Positions 7,259 to 13,965 of a stretch of DNA of 13,965 bases are shown here, in pieces. Below the pieces are notes generated by a model. It worked only from the letters and a program-made list of their open reading frames with translations. It was not told the DNA's origin and made no database searches. Position 1 is the first letter of the stretch. The number at the start of each line of letters is the position of its first letter. The stretch comes from Fidelibacterota bacterium (GTDB taxonomy: Bacteria > Fidelibacterota > BS150m-G59), in contig JADHUZ010000007.1 in the NCBI GenBank assembly GCA_016784265.1, forward strand, positions 1 through 13,965. Direction: 5' to 3'. The position numbers and the translations under genes were made by a program.

Positions 7259-8457
7259 TAAATCAATTTCCCTTTTTTGAAAACTTGTTTCGCGTGATTC
7301 GTTCCAAACAAATACGGCAGTTCATCTAAATTTGATACATTCCAAACAACGAAATCTGCTTGAAATCCAGCAGAAATGCAACCAATTTTATCTTCTCTTT
7401 TGAGCGATTTTGCGGCATTGTAAGTTACCGATTTCAACGCTTGTTCTGCAGAAAATCCAAATTGCACACAACCAATCGTCATCATCAACTGCAAATTTTG
7501 GGTAAAACTGCTTCCTGGATTAAAATCGGTTGCCAACGCCACTGGCAAATCGGCTTTGAGCATTTTTTGAACTGGCGCAAACGAATCTTTCCCGAGGAAA
7601 AATGTCGTCCCAGGAAGGGCAATTGGCACAACTTTTCCGTTTTTCAATGCTTCAATTCCGCTATCTTCAATCGCCATTAAATGGTCGGCACTGTGTGCGC
7701 CAACTTCAGCCGCGAGTTGGGCACCACCATTTGCGACAAATTCCTCCGCATGAAACCGAATTTTGAGCCCATTTTCTTTCGCCGCTTGGAAAATCTTTCG
7801 GCTCTCCTCCACTGAAAACACACCTTCTTCGCAAAACACATCGCAATATTCAGCGAGTTCTTTCTCCGCAACTTTTGGTATCATTTCCTCGCAAACAATG
7901 CGGATGTATTCGTTCCGATTTTCACGATATTCATCAGGAACTTCATGCGCACCCAAAAAAGTTGGAACCACTTCAAGCGGATGATTTTCTGCCACTTCAT
8001 TCAAGATTTTCAATGAACGAATTTCATCGTTTACAGAAAGTCCATAGCCACTTTTCCCTTCAATCGTCGTCGTTCCATGCGCGATAAATCCGTCCAAATT
8101 TTTCTGCACTTGTGTGCGAATTGTAGCATCAGACGATTCTCTGAGCATTCTCACCGATGCCCGAATTCCGCCACCTTTTTTCGCTATTTCCATATACGGC
8201 ACGCCCGAATTCCGCAAATAAAATTCGTTCGCACGCGAACCAGCAAACACAGGATGCGTGTGTGCATCAACCAATCCAGCCGTTACGAGCATTCCATTTG
8301 CATCAAAAACTTCGGTGTCGTTCGGTATTTCGTCCATCAGTCCAATTTTCACAACATCTTCGCCACTCCATTGCAAAAATGCATCAGAAATCTTCTCAAC
8401 TTCTCCACTTTTAGGATTGACTGTTGCCAATTCACCGATGTTTTTCAAAATGCTCAT
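7258..8457 (-). CDS. hutI: Imidazolonepropionase
   Basis: This 399-residue cytoplasmic amidohydrolase opens the ring of 4-imidazolone-5-propionate to give N-formimino-L-glutamate, the third step of histidine degradation. Visible family marks: the metal-binding H66-T-H68 in VDAHTHPVFAGSRANEF, KKGGGIRASV, GTTTIEGKSGYGL, PTFLGAHEVP, the metal-ligand H236 in FHAEEF, ADHLM (H259), and the active-site Asp311 in ATDFNPGSS. The length is normal. An earlier in-frame ATG at 8580 would add 41 residues unlike the family, so the ATG at 8457 is preferred: GAGGGG (8464-8469) lies 6 nt upstream, and the start overlaps the preceding stop as ATGA, implying translational coupling. It is last in the operon. Confidence 0.96.
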   Translation of the reverse strand: MSILKNIGELATVNPKSGEVEKISDAFLQWSGEDVVKIGLMDEIPNDTEVFDANGMLVTAGLVDAHTHPVFAGSRANEFYLRNSGVPYMEIAKKGGGIRASVRMLRESSDATIRTQVQKNLDGFIAHGTTTIEGKSGYGLSVNDEIRSLKILNEVAENHPLEVVPTFLGAHEVPDEYRENRNEYIRIVCEEMIPKVAEKELAEYCDVFCEEGVFSVEESRKIFQAAKENGLKIRFHAEEFVANGGAQLAAEVGAHSADHLMAIEDSGIEALKNGKVVPIALPGTTFFLGKDSFAPVQKMLKADLPVALATDFNPGSSFTQNLQLMMTIGCVQFGFSAEQALKSVTYNAAKSLKREDKIGCISAGFQADFVVWNVSNLDELPYLFGTNHAKQVFKKGKLI

Positions 8458-9161
8458 TTTTTGCCCCTCAGATATTGATTCAAACCGTCTAAATTGTCTG
8501 TAAAAATTCCTTTCACGCCCAAATTTTCCATCCGCTGGAATTCTTCTTTTTCGTTGATTGTCCATGCAAAAACATCCCAACCTCGGCGATGAAAACAGTC
8601 CATTCGTTTTTCGTTTAGCAAGTTTCCTTTGAAGTGAATTTGCGAAACAAAATCATCAGTTTTTTCCAAATTTTTACAATAAAATTTTTCACCAATTTTT
8701 GCCATGACAAAATCTTGCCGTTCCGCATCAAATCTTCGCAAATATGGCAATGAAAACGACGAGATAAAGATGTTTTTTGTAGATTTTCCTTTGAAAAATT
8801 CTAACAATAAATCAATCGTTTTCAGCGAACCGAAATGGCTTTTAATCTCTAAAAAAAGTGATTTATTCGATTGTTTGAACAGCGAATAAACTTCTGTAAA
8901 TGTTGGTATTTTTCCGAAAATATTATTTTTTTGTGGAGCGCATTCTGGGCTATTTATCATGTCCCAAGTTTCATCTTTGGCAAAAATAAATCTGCCATTT
9001 TTGTGCCAAACTCCATCGTGATGAATAAAAAGTTGTCCATCTTTTGTGCTTCGTAAATCAATTTCGACTGCATCACAATCCGATTGAAATGCCAATTCCA
9101 AATTTTCCAGCGAATTTTCTGGATATTTGCAATCTATTCCGCGATGGGCAATACGAATCAT
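8454..9161 (-). CDS. Glycerophosphodiester phosphodiesterase family protein
   Basis: This 235-residue soluble protein is about the size of cytoplasmic UgpQ-type enzymes, which hydrolyse glycerophosphodiesters from phospholipid turnover to glycerol-3-phosphate and an alcohol. It begins IRIAHRG with catalytic His6 and Arg7, then PENS (Glu15), [10 protein letters not shown] (metal ligands Glu33 and Asp35), and IHHDG with the second catalytic His48. FLEIKSH and the closing WTINEKEEF and [10 protein letters not shown] motifs of the TIM barrel are also present. There is no signal peptide. It overlaps hutU upstream (ATGA, 9158-9161) and hutI downstream (ATGA, 8454-8457). No clear ribosome binding site precedes its start, so its translation probably depends on hutU. 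Its position inside a hut operon is unexpected and its true substrate may differ. Confidence 0.92.
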   Translation of the reverse strand: MIRIAHRGIDCKYPENSLENLELAFQSDCDAVEIDLRSTKDGQLFIHHDGVWHKNGRFIFAKDETWDMINSPECAPQKNNIFGKIPTFTEVYSLFKQSNKSLFLEIKSHFGSLKTIDLLLEFFKGKSTKNIFISSFSLPYLRRFDAERQDFVMAKIGEKFYCKNLEKTDDFVSQIHFKGNLLNEKRMDCFHRRGWDVFAWTINEKEEFQRMENLGVKGIFTDNLDGLNQYLRGKK

Positions 9162-10804
9162 TTCATCATCGGGATTTTTACACCGCGTTCGTTTGCTACA
9201 TCAATCGCTTTTTCGTAGCCCGCATCTGCGTGGCGCATAACTCCAGTTCCTGGATCATTTGTTAAAACGGCTTTCAATCGCTTGTCCATTTCTTCGGTTC
9301 CGTCAGCAACGATGACCATTCCTGCGTGGATGGCGAGTCCCATTCCAACGCCGCCGCCATGATGCACGCTCACCCAACTCACACCAGAAATCGCATTGAG
9401 CAATCCGTTCAAAATTGGCCAATCTGCAACTGCATCACTTCCGTCTTTCATTGCTTCAGTTTCGCGATTTGGCGATGCAACACTGCCACAATCGAGATGA
9501 TCACGCCCAATCACAATCGGTGCGGAAATTTCGCCATTTCTGACAAGTTCGTTGATTGCCAATCCAAATTTCGCTCTCTCGCCATATCCAAGCCAACAAA
9601 TCCGCGATGGCAAACCTTGAAACGCCACTTGCGAATGCGCTTTGTCAATCCAGCGAATCAATGCTTCGTCTTCTGGAAATAATTCTTTCACGAGTTCGTC
9701 GGTGCGGTGAATATCCTTTGGATCGCCAGAAAGTGCTACCCAGCGAAACGGGCCTTTTCCTTCACAAAATAACGGTCGCACAAAAGCGGGAACAAATCCA
9801 GGATAATCAAACGCATTTTCGATTCCTGCTTTTTTCGCCTGTCCACGCAAATTGTTGCCATAATCAAACGCCACCGAACCTATTTTCTGCAAATCCAAAA
9901 TCGCTTGACAATGCCGCGCCATCGTTTTGTAAGATAATTGGCTGTATTTTTCTGGATTGGACTTTCTCAAAGCAATCGCTTCGTCAAAACTCATTCCTGC
10001 GGGCACATATCCGTTCAATTCATCATGCGCCGAAGTTTGGTCGGTTACTATTTCTGGCACAATTTTGCGATTTACAAATTCTTCAAAAACATCAGCGGCA
10101 TTTCCCAAAATTCCAATCGAAACGGCTTCTTTTTTCGCTTTTGCTTCGAGTGCCCATTCGATTGCTTCATCCAAATTTTCGGTGGATTTGGCGAGATATT
10201 TTGTTTCCAATCGTCGCTGAATCCGAAATTTTTCCACTTCGGCAACAATTGCGACACCGCCGTTCATCGTAACTGCCAAAGGCTGTGCGCCACCCATTCC
10301 ACCAAGTCCAGCAGTTAGCGTGATTGTACCAGAAAGTGAGCCGCCAAAATGCTGTTTTGCGGCTTCGGCAAGCGTTTCATAAGTGCCTTGCAAAATTCCC
10401 TGCGTGCCGATATAAATCCAACTTCCAGCTGTCATTTGTCCATACATCATCAATCCGCGTTCTTCGAGTTCGCGAAAATGCTCCCAATTTGCCCAATCTG
10501 GCACGAGCATCGAATTGGAAATAATTACGCGTGGTGCATAATCATGCGTTTGGAAAATCCCAACCGGCTTGCCCGATTGAACGAGTAGCGTTTCGTCATT
10601 TTCAAGGTTTTTGAGCGATTCGACAATCGCATCGAACGATTCCCAATTTCGTGCCGCTTTTCCGATTCCACCATAGACGATGAGTTGTTCGGGCATTTCG
10701 GCGACATTGGGGTCAAGATTGTTCATCAACATTCGCAAAGCGGCTTCTTGATGCCAGCCTTTGCAACTTAATTTTGTGCCAGTCGTGGCGTAAATTTTTC
10801 GCAT
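9158..10804 (-). CDS. hutU: Urocanate hydratase (urocanase)
   Basis: This full-length 548-residue enzyme adds water to urocanate to give 4-imidazolone-5-propionate using tightly bound NAD+, step two of histidine degradation. Signature regions are intact: [24 protein letters not shown], the Gly-rich NAD region [14 protein letters not shown] (164-177), [14 protein letters not shown], and the urocanase signature [16 protein letters not shown] with Cys403. The [16 protein letters not shown] segment near the end is also conserved. The ribosome binding site GGGAG (10812-10816) overlaps the stop codon of the upstream gene, so both are probably on one transcript. The gene ends in an ATGA overlap with the phosphodiesterase gene. 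hutH, which makes urocanate, is not in the window. Confidence 0.98.
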   Translation of the reverse strand: MRKIYATTGTKLSCKGWHQEAALRMLMNNLDPNVAEMPEQLIVYGGIGKAARNWESFDAIVESLKNLENDETLLVQSGKPVGIFQTHDYAPRVIISNSMLVPDWANWEHFRELEERGLMMYGQMTAGSWIYIGTQGILQGTYETLAEAAKQHFGGSLSGTITLTAGLGGMGGAQPLAVTMNGGVAIVAEVEKFRIQRRLETKYLAKSTENLDEAIEWALEAKAKKEAVSIGILGNAADVFEEFVNRKIVPEIVTDQTSAHDELNGYVPAGMSFDEAIALRKSNPEKYSQLSYKTMARHCQAILDLQKIGSVAFDYGNNLRGQAKKAGIENAFDYPGFVPAFVRPLFCEGKGPFRWVALSGDPKDIHRTDELVKELFPEDEALIRWIDKAHSQVAFQGLPSRICWLGYGERAKFGLAINELVRNGEISAPIVIGRDHLDCGSVASPNRETEAMKDGSDAVADWPILNGLLNAISGVSWVSVHHGGGVGMGLAIHAGMVIVADGTEEMDKRLKAVLTNDPGTGVMRHADAGYEKAIDVANERGVKIPMMK

Positions 10805-10815
10805 TTTTCTTCTCC

Positions 10816-11976
10816 CTATCGGTGGAGAGCTTTGACAACTGAGCGTGTAAAATCTGGTTTATCCACCAAATTATCGTAAGAAAACACGCAAAATCCGCGC
10901 ACGCCATTCGCTCTCGATTTGTAGATTTTGCTGACTACTTCGTACGAATTTTGGTTGTAAGTTGCAATCCCCATATAGACTTTATCCAAAAGTTTCAACC
11001 GCCGTATCTTTTGCAAGGCATCATTAAAATACAGCATATCTTTTGTATAATTCATCGGAAGTACGAAATCAACATAATCTTCGGTAATCCAAGTTGCCCA
11101 ATCCTGACTGAATGTCGTTCTTGCTTTGTGTGGATCGGGTTTGACAGCCGCGCTGAGCAAAATGTTTCGATCGTCATTACGAATATTCTGACGCAATGCA
11201 CGAACAAGATCTGTAACTGCATCTGATTTAAATTGCAACCATTCATCCATCTTTTGTTGAAAATCAAACTCATCGCCTTTATATCTTCCGTCAAATAGCG
11301 ACAACGGATCGTATCCGAATTCTTTGATGTAAATCTGGCGCGCAGTTGGGTTAAAATCATAATTTGAATTCTCGTATCGAACATAATCCAAGTGAATACC
11401 GTCCACATTGTAAAATTGGTAAACTTCTTGAAAGACGCGTAACAAATAAGAATTCACATTTGGATGTGCAGATGAAAGATAAATACCCTCTTTTGATCGA
11501 TGAGCAAGAATTGACCCCAAACCTTGCGAAAAATAATATAAATTATCCGTGTTGCAAGCAAACCAATCCTCACCCGAATGGATCAGATGTTCACTGTTTT
11601 TGGGTGGTTTTGGTGCCGACCAAAGCAGATATACATTTAACCAAGCATGCACTTTCAATCCCGCATGATGAGCTTTGTTGATTGTGTAATCCAATGGGTC
11701 AAAATCTTCTTTGATTAATGGAGATTTCGGGACAATTTTGGAATTATAAAACGCAAATCCTCTGCCGCGAACTTGAACGAAAATATCAGAATACTGATTC
11801 CGTGTCGCCCAGTCAATCATTTTATCAATGGATTCTCTCGAAACCATAGACGAGCGAATAACCCATAATCCTTGAAACTCAGAAAAAGCTCGCGGTACGA
11901 TTCCCAACCAAATCAACAAAAAATAACAAAAAATCCTCTTTCCCGAACCGAAAAGAGGATTTGTTTTAAAAAGCAT
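10816..11976 (-). CDS. Exported glycosyl-hydrolase-like protein (GHL10 / YngK family)
   Basis: This 386-residue protein has a signal peptide (GSGKR, hydrophobic core [11 protein letters not shown], likely cut after AFS at residue 32). The mature part is the TIM-barrel-like GHL10 family: [11 protein letters not shown] at the start, [21 protein letters not shown] (105-115), [11 protein letters not shown] (191-201), and LPMNYTKDM (306-314). Acidic residues at the ends of strands (D196, and E or D nearby) fit a glycosidase active site, but substrates are poorly known for the family; peptidoglycan or polysaccharide has been suggested. The ATG at 11976 follows TGAGGTG (11985-11991) with 8-nt spacing. 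The first codons contain a terminator-like hairpin on the coding strand, which is odd. It ends 11 nt before hutU. Confidence 0.83.
   Translation of the reverse strand: MLFKTNPLFGSGKRIFCYFLLIWLGIVPRAFSEFQGLWVIRSSMVSRESIDKMIDWATRNQYSDIFVQVRGRGFAFYNSKIVPKSPLIKEDFDPLDYTINKAHHAGLKVHAWLNVYLLWSAPKPPKNSEHLIHSGEDWFACNTDNLYYFSQGLGSILAHRSKEGIYLSSAHPNVNSYLLRVFQEVYQFYNVDGIHLDYVRYENSNYDFNPTARQIYIKEFGYDPLSLFDGRYKGDEFDFQQKMDEWLQFKSDAVTDLVRALRQNIRNDDRNILLSAAVKPDPHKARTTFSQDWATWITEDYVDFVLPMNYTKDMLYFNDALQKIRRLKLLDKVYMGIATYNQNSYEVVSKIYKSRANGVRGFCVFSYDNLVDKPDFTRSVVKALHR
11928..11962 (-). terminator. Intrinsic-terminator-like hairpin inside the signal-peptide codons
   Basis: On the minus strand an 11-bp perfect stem (11952-11962 with 11931-11941) extends to 13 bp with one G-U pair. 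It is followed by six T that begin within the stem arm, then G-TTA and six more T. It sits 44 nt after the rplQ stop and begins 14 nt after the next gene's start codon. It is well placed to end the rpsD-rpoA-rplQ transcript, yet it also encodes residues about 5-15 of the exported protein. Confidence 0.7.
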
Positions 11977-11999
11977 GATGAATGCACCTCACATAAATG

Positions 12000-12014
12000 G
12001 AGGAGCTACTCCTC
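12000..12014 (-). promoter_or_regulatory. Hairpin whose loop is the rplQ stop codon
   Basis: GAGGAG and CTCCTC pair perfectly (6 bp) around a 3-nt loop that is exactly the TAG stop of rplQ. The 3' arm resembles an anti-Shine-Dalgarno sequence. Just downstream (11989-11994) an in-frame ATG-TGA start-stop pair precedes the true start at 11976. Whether it does anything is unknown. Confidence 0.35.
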
Positions 12015-12410
12015 AGATTCTCCGGAAGGTGCGACTTCTCCAAAATCACTCGAGAAATCCACAAGTTCCATAGATGAAACCAATGCCGCATCGTTCTGTC
12101 GAGGACCAATTTTCAATATTCTTGTGTATCCGCCTTGACGATTGGCACATTTTGGTGCAATTTCATCGAATAAAGTTTTCACGGCATCTTTATTTCGCAG
12201 ATATTTTATCGCAATCCTGCGGGAATGTACATCTCCGCATTTTCCCAAAGTAATCAGTTTATCCACGAAACTACGCAATTCTTTTAATTTCACGTCCGTG
12301 CTACGAATTCTTTTATGAGAAAATAAACTGGCTGCCATATTTGCCAACATCGCTTTGCGATGAGATGCCGATTTGTTTAATTTTCTACCTTTTTTAACTC
12401 CGTGTCTCAT
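12006..12410 (-). CDS. rplQ: Large ribosomal subunit protein bL17
   Basis: This 134-residue ribosomal protein has the typical N-terminus MRHGVKKGRKLNKSASHRKA, followed by MLANMAASLF, IRSTDVKLKELRSFVDKLITLGK, and the GGYTRILKIGPRQNDAA strand. The length is in the normal range, with a short acidic Ser/Glu tail (SGESEE). It is a structural component of the 50S subunit near the tunnel exit. The ATG directly follows the rpoA TAA with no gap, and its ribosome binding site (GAGGAA) lies inside the last rpoA codons, so it is translationally linked to rpoA in the standard order. Confidence 0.98.
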   Translation of the reverse strand: MRHGVKKGRKLNKSASHRKAMLANMAASLFSHKRIRSTDVKLKELRSFVDKLITLGKCGDVHSRRIAIKYLRNKDAVKTLFDEIAPKCANRQGGYTRILKIGPRQNDAALVSSMELVDFSSDFGEVAPSGESEE

Positions 12411-13388
12411 TTATTCCTCAACATCATCTAAATATTTTGAAATGTCCATATTAAAATACAAACCTAATTCAGTCAATTTATCATTTAACTCCGCTAACGA
12501 CTTTCTTCCAAAATTGCGAAATTTTAACATTGCATTTTCTTCATAATTCACCAAATCAGCGAGTGTTCTAATGCCTGCTGTCTGCAAACAATTGTAAGAA
12601 CGCACAGAAAGTTCCAAATCATCAATGTTTCGCATGAGTTCCTTCCGAATACGGATTGATTCTTCGTCCACTTGATCTTCCGGTTCTTCGATAAGCGACA
12701 CATCCAATACATTAAAAACTTTTAGATGATCAGCCATCAATCTTGCCGCATAAGCAACGCCTTCATTTGGAGAAACGCTACCATCGGTCTCTACATCCAA
12801 TGTGAGCTTTTCCATACCTTCTTTCTCTGCCGCTGGCAATTTTTCTACACGATAGTCAACATTCACAATCGGCGAAAAAATTGAATCGATTGCAACGCAC
12901 CCAACCGGCATATCCGGATATTTATTGAGTTCTGCTGGACGATATCCTCTGCCCCTGCCAATTGTGATTTCCAAATCAATTTTCGAATTGGTGTTTAACG
13001 TAGCAATTACCAAATCCGGATTCAAAACCTCAAATTGTTCTGTTTTTTCAGATAGTAGTCCAGCCGTTAATTTTGCAGGTCCTTTCAGTTGGATATGCAC
13101 CTTATCCGGCTGATTATCGCTTAACTGAAGGCGAACTTTTTTAAGATTTAAAATGATTTCACTAACATCCTCATTAATCCCTTTTAACGTGCTAAACTCG
13201 TGCAGAACACCCTCAATGCGTACATTGGTAATCGCCGCGCCAGGAATGGATGATAACAGAATTCGCCGCAAGGCATTTCCTATAGTGATGCCATATCCTC
13301 TTTCAAGCGGCATAATAACATATCTACCGACATTGGGATTGTCAGTTTCTTCAATTTGCGTTGTATTGGGAATTTGAAAATTAGGCAT
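12411..13388 (-). CDS. rpoA: DNA-directed RNA polymerase alpha subunit
   Basis: This 325-residue alpha subunit is complete. The N-terminal domain (about 1-232) holds the assembly motifs, including ERGYGITIGNALRRILLSS (29-47). The acidic linker (EEPEDQVDEES) leads to the C-terminal domain (about 250-315) with LELSVRSYNCL. R263 corresponds to E. coli Arg265, which contacts UP-element DNA, and the helix-hairpin-helix region KFRNFGRKSLAELNDKL is present. The core enzyme needs two copies to assemble. The gene sits 18 nt after rpsD; an AGAGG ribosome binding site (13401-13405) lies 12 nt from the ATG, somewhat far. Order rpsD-rpoA-rplQ is the conserved end of the alpha operon. Confidence 0.99.
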   Translation of the reverse strand: MPNFQIPNTTQIEETDNPNVGRYVIMPLERGYGITIGNALRRILLSSIPGAAITNVRIEGVLHEFSTLKGINEDVSEIILNLKKVRLQLSDNQPDKVHIQLKGPAKLTAGLLSEKTEQFEVLNPDLVIATLNTNSKIDLEITIGRGRGYRPAELNKYPDMPVGCVAIDSIFSPIVNVDYRVEKLPAAEKEGMEKLTLDVETDGSVSPNEGVAYAARLMADHLKVFNVLDVSLIEEPEDQVDEESIRIRKELMRNIDDLELSVRSYNCLQTAGIRTLADLVNYEENAMLKFRNFGRKSLAELNDKLTELGLYFNMDISKYLDDVEE

Positions 13389-13406
13389 AATTCTAATGTT
13401 CCTCTA

Positions 13407-13965
13407 TTATTTCGAATACAATTCGACAATTAACTGTTCATTGATTTCTTCTGGAATATCTTCCCTTTTCGGAGATTCAGAAAATACACCTTTCATATTG
13501 GCTTTGTCAATTGAAAGCCACGGATACGGATCGCCCTTAACTCGTTTCATAGAATCGTGGATAATCTCTAGCTTTTTGCTCTTGTCCCGAACTTCAATAA
13601 CATCACCTGGCTTCATTTGAAATGATGGAATATTCACCGTCTTTTCATTGACTAAAAAGTGCCTGTGCGATACAAGTTGTCTCGCGGATGCTCGAGTTGG
13701 AGCAAATCCAAGACGATACACTGTATTATCAAAACGAGATTCTAGCGCAATAAAAAGATTCTGTCCCGTCGGTCCTTCTTTCTGGACCGCTTTCTTGTAA
13801 TAATTCCGAAACTGTTTTTCAAGCACACCATAAAGATATTTCATGCGTTGCTTCTCACGCAACTGCACACCGAAATCCGATATTCTTTTCCTCCGAGACG
13901 GTCCGTGCTGACCGGGTGGATAATTTCTTCTTGGTTGAGTAAATTTCGGCGACTCAAAAACCGGA
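13407..13965 (-). CDS. rpsD: Small ribosomal subunit protein uS4 (N-terminus cut off by window edge)
   Basis: The last 185 codons are present; roughly 20-25 N-terminal residues lie beyond the window. An apparent GTG start at 13868 is internal, since the frame stays open to the edge and encodes S4-specific sequence: YPPGQHGPSRRKRISDFG then QLREKQRMKYLYGVLEKQFR. The S4 RNA-binding domain follows (DNTVYRLGFAPTRASARQLV, SHRHFLVNEKTVNIPS, KPGDVIEVRDKS). S4 nucleates 30S assembly and in some bacteria represses its own operon; the leader needed to judge that here is not visible. It is the first visible gene of the minus-strand operon. Confidence 0.98.
   Translation of the reverse strand, partial: PVFESPKFTQPRRNYPPGQHGPSRRKRISDFGVQLREKQRMKYLYGVLEKQFRNYYKKAVQKEGPTGQNLFIALESRFDNTVYRLGFAPTRASARQLVSHRHFLVNEKTVNIPSFQMKPGDVIEVRDKSKKLEIIHDSMKRVKGDPYPWLSIDKANMKGVFSESPKREDIPEEINEQLIVELYSK

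Noticed and set aside
8458..8580. 41-residue N-terminal extension of hutI from an upstream ATG
   Set aside because: The extension overlaps the phosphodiesterase gene, does not resemble imidazolonepropionases, and the internal ATG at 8457 has a good ribosome binding site and an ATGA junction.
9556..10272. 238-residue open frame antisense to hutU
   Set aside because: It is opposite a highly conserved enzyme gene, its composition is Arg/Phe/Ser-rich, and it has no domain; it is a shadow frame.
13407..13868. rpsD starting at the internal GTG (13868)
   Set aside because: The frame continues to the window edge and encodes conserved S4 sequence upstream of this codon.

Overview
The window reads like chromosomal DNA from a Gram-negative, AT-leaning bacterium of the wider FCB assemblage (Marinimicrobia, Calditrichota, Cloacimonadota or Ignavibacteria-like). 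The main clue is a secreted enzyme ending in a type IX secretion sorting / FlgD-like tail that opens with the NYPNPFNPTT motif and closes with KKMTLLK. An OmpP1/FadL-type outer-membrane barrel and a probable lipoprotein esterase agree with this. The phylum cannot be fixed from the sequence alone. TAA, TAG and TGA all act as stops, so the genetic code is standard.

Layout. (1) Positions 1-779, minus strand: the start of accB (biotin carboxyl carrier protein, cut by the window edge) behind efp (elongation factor P), the usual efp-acc order. (2) Positions 780-1045: a divergent intergenic region with a plausible promoter for efp and a small 5'-UTR hairpin on the other side. (3) Positions 1046-7164, plus strand: an exported 5'-nucleotidase-family metallophosphoesterase with dockerin-like repeats and a sorting tail, a strong intrinsic terminator, then a tightly spaced pair made of a FadL-type barrel and a large putative esterase lipoprotein, closed by a second terminator. 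(4) Positions 7258-13965, minus strand, in transcription order: rpsD (5' end outside the window), rpoA, rplQ, a GHL10-type secreted glycosidase-like protein, hutU, a glycerophosphodiester phosphodiesterase, and hutI. The last three genes overlap by ATGA.

How the genes work together. efp/accB and rpsD-rpoA-rplQ are housekeeping genes. hutU and hutI are steps two and three of histidine degradation (urocanate to imidazolonepropionate to formiminoglutamate); hutH and the final step are not in the window. The plus-strand block looks like an envelope scavenging set: surface phosphoester or nucleotide hydrolysis, ester hydrolysis, and a barrel for uptake of hydrophobic products. That combined role is inference.

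The most interesting points are regulatory and architectural. A near-perfect intrinsic terminator lies inside the signal-peptide codons of the gene after rplQ. A second strong terminator sits only 37 nt before the FadL start, leaving no obvious room for a promoter. A GDPD gene is embedded between hutU and hutI with coupled overlaps. The esterase has an intact GxSxG nucleophile elbow but a Tyr where its family normally has the catalytic His. I found no convincing evidence of a wholly new defence or mobile system, CRISPR array, insertion sequence or tRNA.
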